From positions 1-64,000 of the forward strand of contig JAKOGH010001094.1 in assembly GCA_024811115.1 (NCBI GenBank): DNA of 64,000 nt. The letters are read 5' to 3'. The position numbers and the translations under genes were made by a program. Below the pieces are notes generated by a model. It had not been told where the DNA came from. It saw nothing but the letters and a program-made list of their open reading frames with translations, and did no database searches. This document shows positions 35,701-44,062 of this stretch, piece by piece. Numbering within the stretch: the stretch's first letter is position 1; every line of letters begins with the position of its first letter. This DNA comes from Terana coerulea (Eukaryota; Basidiomycota; Agaricomycetes; Polyporales; Phanerochaetaceae).

Positions 35701-36890
35701 GAAAACAGCGACCGAAGAAGTGGGCGAACTTTCACGGGATCCCGAAGCTGCATGCAATGGACCATTACCTACGGTTCATTCGACTTCTAGGCAGCGCTGA
35801 TGGATACAGTACCAAAGCTCCGAACGACTGCATATCAACTTCGCGAAACTCGGTTATCGCACGAGCAACCGTAAAGACCCCACCAAACAGATGACTGTTT
35901 AGTTTGGATCGTCGGAGTCCTTGTATCCCCTCAATGCATATATGTGCTGGCTCCATCCCGAACGTCCTGCAGTACCAATCCCGACGGCTGCTGAAGATGG
36001 TGGTGAGCTAGAAACTAATGAAGAAGCGCCCAAGGACCACGACTTGGACTCCGACGGCGAGGGCTGAGGACAGGCGAACTCCGTACAAGATTGCCAAGAA
36101 GCCAGCGTTTGGCTGCATGTCTGCTAGCAACATTGCGACCACCTTTGGAGCCACAGATTTCTCTTGGTATCTCGAAGACTTCTTGCTTAAGAAGGCCGAC
36201 TTCGCTAGTTCCGCTGTTCAGCGATCTATTCCAACTGTCGTCACCTCACCCAACACCAAGGTCGCACTATACAAACAGTTCAAGATTGACCTATCGCACA
36301 TGAGTCAGGTCTCCCAACGCAACACTACGGACACCATCCATGCTATTCCTGCGAAGGGCGTTAAGATGAACGATGTTTCGCTCGAAACAGCGGCAAGCCA
36401 GTACTCTACCATGCTGGCTCAAGAGTCTCCATCTCCGAGGACTGCCGCAGCTACGAGAGCAGATGGTTATGGACCACTCCATGACAAGTAACTTCTCTGA
36501 GTTATGTGCGCGTTTGTGCTGACTCTCAACACTTCAGGTTTGTCAGTTGGCCGTGTACGGGCTATATTCCGCGTGCCTGAAGAGTACGCTGCACTCGCCG
36601 AGGACTCAGTGGCCTACGTTAAATGGTTCACACCATTGAACGTGTACGACGCTGACCTTGGGATGTACTCGGTGACACACTCAACTAGGGCGAAACTTCG
36701 GCCGGCGTGTCTCAATCATACCCATTACTGCAATTGTACGAACATGCCACCTCATTCCGCAGTGGGGCAAGGAGATAGATAGGACATGGTGCAAGGACAA
36801 TATCTTTGACAAGTGTAAGCATTTCTATGTCAAGCTGTATTTTAGACACTCTGATTTTGTTCTCCTTCGCTTTCTTTGCAAAATTGACAA
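32721..36890 (+). mobile_element. Plavaka-type transposase (KDZ-like class), interrupted
   Basis: Transposase of the large Plavaka DNA transposons of agaricomycetes. N-terminus: a zinc-finger-like motif (YRCPYCDVAKITPVC ... FHIRQTEAC, about 32750-32830). Then family landmarks in order: DHWLMTCGLSQSAIDDFLKLKM (33270), MRYAPEPLYED and NEMWTAEWWEEM (33600-33690), FAPVILASDKTLLTNFSGDK and WPVYLTIGNISKNVRHAPSSHATVLIGYLP (33780-33935), then after the insert GVDIVCADGFIRRVYPILTAYIANHP, DILHQLHKGMFKDH (35320), NMEKVFLG, a YLEDFLLKK region (36160), ARVRAIFRVP-like and VAYVKWFTPLN (36600), and CHLIPQWGKEIDR (36750). Stops and frame changes occur (for example AAA near 33452). The reading frame is split by about 950 bases at 34033-34985. 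Terminal repeats were not located. Confidence 0.78.
34033..34985. mobile_element. Insertion inside the Plavaka transposase, origin unclear
   Basis: The transposase stops matching after SLLQPLIA (34032) and resumes at GVDIVCADGF (about 34998). The intervening DNA is GC-rich, codes for nothing I recognise, and contains a TATA-like gtataaatac (34560) followed by a long pyrimidine-rich tract (34600-34850). A short GCGG occurs at both edges (34030-34033 and near 34984), a possible 4-base target duplication. This fits an LTR-derived piece better than an intron, but no terminal repeats are clear. Two TTAGGG-like units occur at 34938-34951. Confidence 0.45.
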
Positions 36891-37990
36891 TAATTCCATC
36901 TCATATATGTATAATTCAAATGAAAGATGCACGTTTCCATGCAATATAAGTGAGTGACTAAATATATGCTGCAGTATCGCTACAAATCTAACCCATTGAG
37001 CTGCTTAGTGCTGCGTATCGCTGACTGCATGCTACTGATGCTACCAGCGCTTCGCAGCAAGGCCCTTGCTACGAAGCAAATCGGCGTTTCCCTGATGTCA
37101 TGGCAAGGCAGACGTCAGCGTCACGTCCTTGATGAGGACAGAATATCTACATTTGTGAGTCAACAGCACCTGCTATATGTGCAATGTAACGTACTGAAAC
37201 CTGTTGTAGTATAGCAGCATACTAGATGCTGTTAGAACGTCTGATGGGAAGATGTTAACGTTGAAGAAGGTCTCCACCACTACGCACCCTTACGAGCTTG
37301 AGTTAAGTCAGTACTTCGATGGAGCCTCTCGCATAGCATCCGCGAATCACTGCATCCCTGTGCACGAGGTGCTTCCCGTATCCGACGAGAAAGATACCTA
37401 CCTACTGGTCCTGCCAATATTGCGCAAGTTCAATGACCCACAGTTTAACACTGTTAGAGAGGTCGCAGACTTCCTGCAGCAGATATTCAAGGTGATTAGC
37501 GCTGTCAGGACCTCAAGCTGCGTGAAATTAACAGAAATTTCATAGGGCCTGCAGTTCATGCATCAGTGTCACATTGTGCATTGGTAAGTCAGCTTACCCC
37601 GTACCTTCTGTTAAATTCAGCTGAAATGATTCGTAGGAACTGCATGGCGTTGAATATCATGCTCGACCCTGCTCCGATGTTTCCGACATATTCCATCCGA
37701 GGCAAACATGGCTTTCTAAAGACTTGAAGAAGTTGGTGAAACATCACAGTCGGACTATACATCCCACGCGCTACTACCTTTATCGACTTCGGCCTTTTGC
37801 GTAAGTATGATCCTAAGGAAGGTCCACCCAGAGAACACCCAATACTTAGAGGAGATAAAATTGTTTCCGAGTTCAGTGGTCCTATCCAGCCGGTGGATCT
37901 GTTCTCCACAGACATCTATTATCTCGGAATATGATTAAGGAGTCCTTCGAAGGTACACCTCACAATGGCTCCCGGAGACTGAGCGCTGAT

Positions 37991-38350
37991 TAGTGATAGG
38001 CAAGGGTTTGCAAACCCTTCAAGGGTTAAGGGTAAGGGTACAGAGGGTAAGGGTAAGGGTTGGGAAAAGTTAACCCTTGTCTGGCAGGAGTTTGCATTCA
38101 AATAGCAGATGTGTTGCTGGATAGAGCTGCAAGTGTTGTGAGTGCTTTCTATATCAATGCAAGCTACTCAAATAGAAGGCTGACATTATAATTGAATGAA
38201 AAAAGCACTCAAAGCACCATTTTCTGCCCATTTTGGCAAGGGTTTCGAAGGGTAACTCCCAACCCTTACCATTCATGAGGGTAAGGGTTTTGAAGGTTAA
38301 GGGTAAGGGTTAGCCTCTAAGCATAGAGGGTTTACCCTTGCCAATCACTA
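37991..38350. mobile_element. hAT-like MITE rich in telomere-like GGGTAA motifs
   Basis: 360 bases bounded by imperfect inverted ends: TAGTGATAGGCAAGGGT on the left and its complement ending ATCACTA on the right. TAGTG fits the short hAT terminal consensus YARNG. The flanks gcgctgat (37983-37990) and gcgcttcg (38351-38358) share their first five bases, so the expected 8-base duplication is only partly preserved. Inside, GGGTAA/GGGTTAA motifs repeat near both ends (38020-38060 and 38275-38315); the middle (38100-38200) is AT-rich. It encodes nothing. It interrupts the kinase-like relic between the STDIYYLG and FLAPLVEDI segments. Confidence 0.65.
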
Positions 38351-38498
38351 GCGCTTCGATATAGGCGGATAGGTTTTCTATGGGCTGGAGTTTCTTGCTC
38401 CTCTAGTAGAGGACATAATTCAAGAAGCCCTCAGTAAGCGTCCAATGATAGACGAAGTGGTGTCTCGTTACATTACCCTGGAGAAGAGCCTCAACCCT

Positions 38499-38506
38499 TG
38501 GAAGCT
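38499..38506. repeat. Target-site duplication, left copy (TGGAAGCT)
   Basis: Identical to 38891-38898 and immediately outside the inverted repeat of the MITE. Confidence 0.85.
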
Positions 38507-38890
38507 AGGACCCCGCCTTATCCTGCCAGAGGTGCGATCCCAGATTCACCCGATTTTGGCCAATTTCGGGCAGGGAGATTTGAGCTAAGATCCTGGTTTT
38601 TCGGGCATCAGGGCCTGATACCCTGCTCCAGGCGCAGGTCGTAGCGCCCAAATTCGGGCCATATTCTCACGCCTAGCGGCTGAGCGCCCAAAATATGCCT
38701 CACAAATGCGTTTTTTTGCTCAATTTGGGGCGGATGTGCTCCAAAAGCGGTCGGTTTCGGGCAGCGGTACATGCAAGGTTTTCGCCAGCTGGGGCCAGGT
38801 TTCGGGCATACCACCCTGAGGGATCGCTTCGTTTTTGGCCAAATTCGGGCACCCTAGGATCGCACCTCTGGAGGCATTAGGCGGGGTCCT
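38507..38890. mobile_element. MITE with 8-bp target-site duplication
   Basis: 384 bases, inserted in the C-terminal codons of the kinase-like relic. The ends are inverted repeats: AGGACCCCGCC at the left and GGCGGGGTCCT at the right, extending imperfectly about 30 bases (…CCAGAGGTGCGATCC against GGATCGCACCTCTGG…) and further inward (GATTTTGGCCAATTTCGGG against its partner near 38832). TGGAAGCT occurs exactly at 38499-38506 and again at 38891-38898: an 8-base target duplication, as made by hAT-superfamily transposases. No coding capacity. Excising the element plus one duplication rejoins the kinase reading frame. Confidence 0.85.
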
Positions 38891-38898
38891 TGGAAGCT
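38891..38898. repeat. Target-site duplication, right copy (TGGAAGCT)
   Basis: Identical to 38499-38506; the kinase-like frame resumes from here. Confidence 0.85.
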
Positions 38899-39019
38899 GC
38901 GCTCCCGTCTCGTTCCACGGGATGAGCAAGGCGCCCAGCGTGTCATACGATCTCTGACCCATCTGATCAAGACTTTCGTATACTACATCGCTTTCTGCTC
39001 CGCTATCCCCTCGCACTAA

Positions 39020-39685
39020 TAATCTTCCTCCTCCATCTTGCTTTATTTTTGCTTTCGTGCGTATCCCATTCATACTGCTATGCATCTCTTTGGTCACCGT
39101 GTCTTCTGCTTGGTACTATTGCTTTGACGCTTGGCTTTGAATGTTCGTCGTAGTCGTGCTTGGTTGGGACGTATTGACAATCCTTTGCGAATCAGATACA
39201 CACTATCGCATGATGCCCAATGTTGGAGCATGCCAAGTTAGCTGCGGCTGGGACAATACCTTCGTTCATCGATAGTCATGGCGCAACTTCTCAGTCTTCA
39301 GGCTTTTCAAACCCCGCTACATGGCGTCTGAGGAGCCATCGGCAAGCCTGGAACACCAGCAGCGAGCTTGAGTACAGACGCAGCTGTGCGTCAGGCCATT
39401 CCGCATGAGCTTATTCTCGTTCAAGTGGGGACAAAGCGAGCAAGAACAAGGAGACGCTGCGCGCTCTGGTGGCGCTACACGCTTCAAATGCTTCCGTAGC
39501 GTCACACAACTCCAACCCGACCACCTACACTCAAGCTTCTCCCAGAGGCAAGTGGTCTGTGTGAAAATCAAATACGCATAGTTATCCGTTTTAACTGTTT
39601 ATATTCTATACAGCGTGTATTACAAGTAGGAAAATGATAAAGAGGGAGAACTTCGTGATCAAAGGTCCTCGGCGACTCGGAAGTT
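39020..39685. other. Intergenic, nothing recognised
   Basis: 3' flank of the kinase relic. Short open frames only on both strands; no domain, repeat or RNA signal that I can support. Confidence 0.45.
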
Positions 39686-40090
39686 TTACTTGGAGGAAAT
39701 ATGCCTGCCTACCCACACCGCAGTGTCGAAGACTTCCGAATAAAAGCACGTGTATCTGTTGGCTTTAACCGGGCGCCCATTCCAGACGGACGCAAGTCTG
39801 TGTTCAAGAGGGTGCACGTGCGTTGATTTATGCGGGCGCGTTGTACCCGCGTTCTTCGGAAAGTTTCTACGGCATCCGGTCATTGTAAGTTCCCCATGCC
39901 AGGTCAGACCACAAGTTGCCGATGAGCTTACTCTCATACTCAGAGACCACGCATATGCGTCCCTCTCGAAGTCGCCTGCACGCTTCATCAAGCCCGCCCT
40001 CAGCTGCTTCTGCATCAGGCTCGCTCCGGTCGGCTTCTTCTTGAGCGCTATCTCTAGCTCGTTGCCTTGCCGTACGAGACTATTCGACAC
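39686..40090 (-). CDS. Possible small hypothetical gene
   Basis: A 134-codon minus-strand frame starting MSNSLVRQGNELEIALKKKPTGASLMQKQLRAGLMKRAGDF is basic and helical near its start and ends GRHISSK. A putative intron border (GT at about 39888, reading gtaagttcccc on the plus strand only) is not on its strand, so the splice structure is unclear. I do not recognise the protein. It could be a remnant of a longer gene; the region 40091-40911 to its right shows no continuation that I can read. Confidence 0.25.
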   Translation of the reverse strand: MSNSLVRQGNELEIALKKKPTGASLMQKQLRAGLMKRAGDFERDAYAWSLSMRVSSSATCGLTWHGELTMTGCRRNFPKNAGTTRPHKSTHVHPLEHRLASVWNGRPVKANRYTCFYSEVFDTAVWVGRHISSK

Positions 40091-40911
40091 GAGGGTTACT
40101 TCATATACGCACTCGGGGGCTTAATGTTTAACATGTACGCACGATGTGTGGTTGACCTGGTATTCGCACATTTCGTCCCGACGAAGGGTGTGCTTTCCCG
40201 CGCACAAAATTTGGTGGCCATCACGAAGGTAGGCTCTTCCGTTTTCGATCCACTGAAGAGGCATTGGTTGACTGTTCATCATTATGATTGTGTGGAACAG
40301 TATGTGCTGCTGAGTGTGTCTGCGGCGACGCGAGGTTGGGTTGGAAGAGGGTGCTTGGAAGGAGGTCGAGTGCAGGTAGTGTTGCGTTCTGGATCATGCA
40401 AGGGGCAACAGGAAGTTATATATATTAGGCTGCACTGCGTGGCCACCGCACGAGTGGCACTTGAGCAGTGGCCTAGCACGGCATAACGCATCAAAACGCA
40501 TCACGAAAGGGTGTGTTGGCCACTTTATCCGTGACAAAGCTTGTGGAATCAACGCCAGGTCTTCTTTATCTTTGTTCTTTTCTGTTGTTCAGATAACGTA
40601 GTCATCGAGCAGAATTTACGAGCGAATTGGCACGCAATTCCGGCTTCAGACGCCGGAGACCTTGGAGGCCACGTGGGCGCCACAAAGTCGTCGACTTCCA
40701 TTTTCGTTTGAACAGAAACGCATGCACGCTCGCCCACGATTCTGCGGTAAACAGCAGCGTTTGCGACGCTCAAATGTATACAGTCCATATGATATGCTTG
40801 CAGTCACTTCTTTATTCCAAAGCTTTCAATTTTCTATCGTCGAGAATCCCCACTGCCACGGTCTACCAAGTAACGCTGCTGCGTCCGTCAAGATCGAGTA
40901 CAGTCATCTAC
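40091..40911. other. Intergenic, nothing recognised
   Basis: Upstream of the possible gene at 39686-40090 and downstream of F-box copy 4. Several overlapping short frames, none with a domain. Confidence 0.4.
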
Positions 40912-42698
40912 TTACCATTCATTGTCATCGTCACTGATCCTCTCCTCACCGCAACAATTGCAGATCCTGTAGCTGTCGTAGTCGTGAGAGTCTTCACTGG
41001 AGCTTTCTGATTCGCATTGCGAGCATTCATCGTCGCAGTCACCAGAATCATAGTCAACCTCCATGACTAGGCCATCCGCTTCCAACCGATCAATCTCAGA
41101 AATCCTGTCGTGCAGGTTATAATTTGAGACGGCGGAGAGCTTTTTGAGCGGATGCCCTAGAAGACCCTTCCTAGCACGTAGCGTCGCATGGAGCCAGTTG
41201 CCAAACACAAGGTCTGACGCAGGCTGGCCGACATGCCGTGTAGGAGGAGGCCGGTTCCATTGTATGTCAGAAATCTCCAAAGATTCTAAGTCCGGGAAAC
41301 GGCATGAAGGCACATCCTGCGCCGTAGTCGGAGGCAGCTTGCTGAACGTGGTCAAGAAACAGGTTGCTGATTCAGGCCCCGAGATAGCGAGCTCCCCGAG
41401 AGCGGACATACGCGCCAGACCACGCCAAAACTTCGCCCCTTCAGCCCCAGGTCGTTGACCTCAAGCTCTTGGACCTCCGAAAAAGGGGGCCTGGTGGCGA
41501 ACAGCTTCCTGAGGTGTTCGTAACCATTCTCGACTGCAAATATTATAGTAACGGGGATATTTGTAGGCCACTGCTCCCGTCGGACGGTGCACACCTCGAT
41601 CAAGACGTGATAACCTTGTCCTGGGGAGGGCTCACCCCTGCTAATTCGAGCCGAGACGTATGGAGCGCGAGCTGGTCTGCCAAACCTCAGGAGCCTAGCG
41701 ACGACATCGACTAGAAGCTTCTGGCCCTGCATAGGACCCCCTCGGTTTGTATCCACGAACACTGTGGCCAGCCGTGAACATCGGAAATGACGAAGAAGAT
41801 AGGCGTAAGCTGCGCCGTCGTCATCTGTCTGAATTATCCGCACGTTTCGCAGGTGGCGCAAAGGATACGATGGCAAGAGTTGCAGTTGCTCCGGCGAGAC
41901 CTCAGCTGCAATCGAAAGGGCGTCGTCCAACACAAGCACGCTGATCAACGGAAGCTCTTTGAGCAGTTCCGCCAACGCAGGAATAGAATGGACCGGATGA
42001 GGGTGATGCAGCTGAAGGGTGGTGATTGTTGGACGAAGGATGGCGCTCGCAAAGCTGAACGGCAGTTTAGTGAGGTTGACATGTTTCAGGTGAGGGAGCG
42101 GCGCATCCGAGCGAATGGGGAAGGCAGATAGCGGAGATGGTGAATGAACGCGCAGCTTCCGCAAGAAAGGAGCATCTGCAGCTTCAGTGGCAGAAGGAAA
42201 CTCGATATCCAAATTTCGAATGCGAGGCAGTTGCCGAAACAAAAGTGCGTATGTGTCATGAGCCTCGTCCTTCGTGAGATTCTGAATTCTTGATTCGACA
42301 GATATCGGTACTTTTACGGAGCGCGTAAACATCGTCAAGGCGCAGTTATACGTGCGGAAAGAGACGTTGTCTCATAATGTTGGCGACCCATAAACAATTG
42401 CTCGCCAATGTCGACAGACCTCGGATATCTTAATCCAACCATGTGTACGAGAACGTTGGCCTGAGAAGCTGTGAAAACCACGATTGCGTTGCTGCTTGTG
42501 TTCCTCGCCATAGGCTCCAACGTAGAATCTGAAGATTTCGGCGAGTATTTCATTCGGGAGGCGTCCAATAGGCTGCAAAGCATTCTGATAGCCATATAAC
42601 GCGCGTATCTTCTCTTCAAGCTTCAAAATCTCGCTGCGGCAAGTTGTTACAGCCGCGTCAATATCGGCGTGGGTTATGTACGACGGAAGGGGCTGCAT
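40912..42698 (-). pseudogene. F-box protein with Cys-rich tail (copy 4), nonsense-mutated
   Basis: Starts MQPLPSYITHADIDAAV at 42698. F-box: IGRLPNEILAEIFRFYV ... THGWIKISEVCRHWRAIVYGSPTL. The next codon, Trp (TGG) in copy 3, is TGA here (plus-strand tca, 42372-42374), in frame: a substitution, not a run-length change. The frame then continues for 330 codons of LRR-like sequence, breaks at CCCC 41436-41439 (one more C rejoins FWRGLARMSALGEL) and reaches the tail with CDDECSQC, SHDYDS, ICNCCG. Apart from the nonsense codon the protein is well kept, so loss is recent, or a downstream start is used, or the stop is a base error. It is divergent from the intact SNX3. Confidence 0.7.
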
Positions 42699-43313
42699 AG
42701 CTAAGCTGCACCAGACTAATTAAGTAGCAATAATAAGCATAGCTGGGATAAACATCACACATACCCTGCCCCACAGCCAGCAGGCAATGATTAATGAGTC
42801 TTCGTCAATAATATTGCACGTCGAAGGGGCTACCGACGTAGGCCAAACACTCTTCACGAAAGAATCAGCTTCGGCGTCGAACTTTGAGTACATCATTACG
42901 ATCACAAGAGTACGCACCTTCTAAACCGGTGGTGGCTCACCAAATGCAAGTCCGAGACGCAACTATGGTGAAGAGTCCGGCCACTCCTCACTGTAGGGTC
43001 AGCGTTCGCGAGAAGTCCACGAGAGGGCGCTTCATCGTTTCCGAGAAACCGGCATATTATTCCCACGATCAGTAACGTTATGAAGTGTCTGCTATGGCGG
43101 TGTAGCAAGAGCCGCCTGGCTTCAACTCTCTCCGTCATCTCGCACCGCAGCCTTCACGAACTCAAACATGACCACCGTCTCACCTTTCGCACGAAGCAGT
43201 GTCTTCGACGACCCTCGCCTTGGGGGTCGTGAGCAGACCGTAGGCACTTCCTCTACACATCGTTCAAATGACGTGCCATAAACGCGCCCAGGACACTGCT
43301 CTAGATTGAGGAA
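42699..43313. promoter_or_regulatory. Divergent promoter: F-box copy 4 / SNX3
   Basis: About 600 bases between divergent starts. The right part (43125-43310) matches 25790-25975 in front of the SNX3 pseudogene (for example ccgcagccttcacgaactc against ccacaacctccacgaactc, and atgacgtgcca in both), so the promoter was duplicated with the gene pair. No specific factor site is clear. Confidence 0.5.
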
Positions 43314-43882
43314 ATGTACAGCGTGCCCGAAAGCTTCTTGGAGATTGAAGTCCGGAATCCCCAGACACATGGTGCGTGGCATGTTCTGCGAGATTGGTCT
43401 CTAAGCTAACCTGTATCGTACAGGGTTTGGCCGGAAGATGTACACCGATTATGAGATCGTGTGCAAGGTGCGCACAGCCGACTCGCTTTGTAAATGCTAC
43501 CTTGGTTTACCTCAAAATTACTATTGCTATCCTATAGACCAATATCCCTGCATTCAAGCTTCGCCACTCCGTCGTCCGCAGGCGTTATTCGGACTTCGAG
43601 GCCTTCCGCGACATCCTCGAGCGTGAATCCACCCGCGTGAACATCCCACCGCTACCTGGCAAGGTCTTTACCAACCGGTTCTCAGACGAGGTCATTGAGG
43701 GCAGGCGAGAGGGACTAGAACGGTTCCTGACTATCGTCGCTGGACACCCGCTGCTTCAGGTACGTATCATTCTTCCTGTTTTGGTTTGATGGATCTGACT
43801 CATGTTCATTTGTTAGACCGGAAGCAAGGTGCTTTGCGCTTTTCTGCAAGACCCCGGCTGGGACAAGGGTCAATGGGCCTAA
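43314..43882 (+). CDS. SNX3: Sorting nexin 3 (Grd19/SNX3)
   Basis: PX-domain protein that binds PI3P on early endosomes and sorts cargo with retromer. Four exons: 43314-43371, 43424-43467, 43538-43759, 43817-43882, giving 129 residues; somewhat shorter at the N-terminus than animal SNX3. All SNX3 landmarks are present: [47 protein letters not shown] (RRYSDF, phosphoinositide contact), [44 protein letters not shown] and the C-terminal AFLQDPGWD. Splice sites are canonical and no frame correction is needed. The start MYSVPESF is set by the ATG at 43314; it has a dead copy at 25978. Confidence 0.93.
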
Positions 43883-44062
43883 GTGGTCCAGTTATGCTCG
43901 TTATTTCATATCCTTGTACCCTCGCGACTTATGCTCTCCTCCCGGCTTTCTGGCACTGTCTCAGGGCTGCCCGCTGTGTATGTATGTAACTTCTTGCTCT
44001 CCCACACTTTCCCTCCGTCGAGTGTTTACATTTCTCCTGCGATATACATCGACTAAAAATAT

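Larger units (their letters stand above)
37000..39019 (+). pseudogene. Kinase-like protein pseudogene 2, with two inserted elements
   Basis: Same family as the relic at 27195. Pieces in order: ISTF-like N-lobe start (37090-37160), SDGKMLTLKKVSTTTHPYELELSQYF (37240-37320), NHCIPVHEVLPVSDEKDTYLLVLPIL (37345-37425), GLQFMHQCHIVH (37546-37580), a frame-broken FIDFG segment (DFG-like motif, about 37780), STDIYYLGI (37905-37932), then FYGLEFLAPLVEDIIQEALSKRPMIDEVV (38375-38460), LEKSLNPWKL, and finally RSRLVPRDEQ to the stop at 39017-39019. An inverted-repeat element sits at 37991-38350, another at 38507-38890. Removing the second gives a clean join WKL-RSRLV. The HRD Asp is lost (HIVHW), so kinase activity is unlikely. 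Confidence 0.75.

Noticed and set aside
38000..38340. True telomere or chromosome end
   Set aside because: The GGGTAA motifs are interspersed, present in both orientations and bounded by inverted ends within a gene relic; host sequence continues on both sides.
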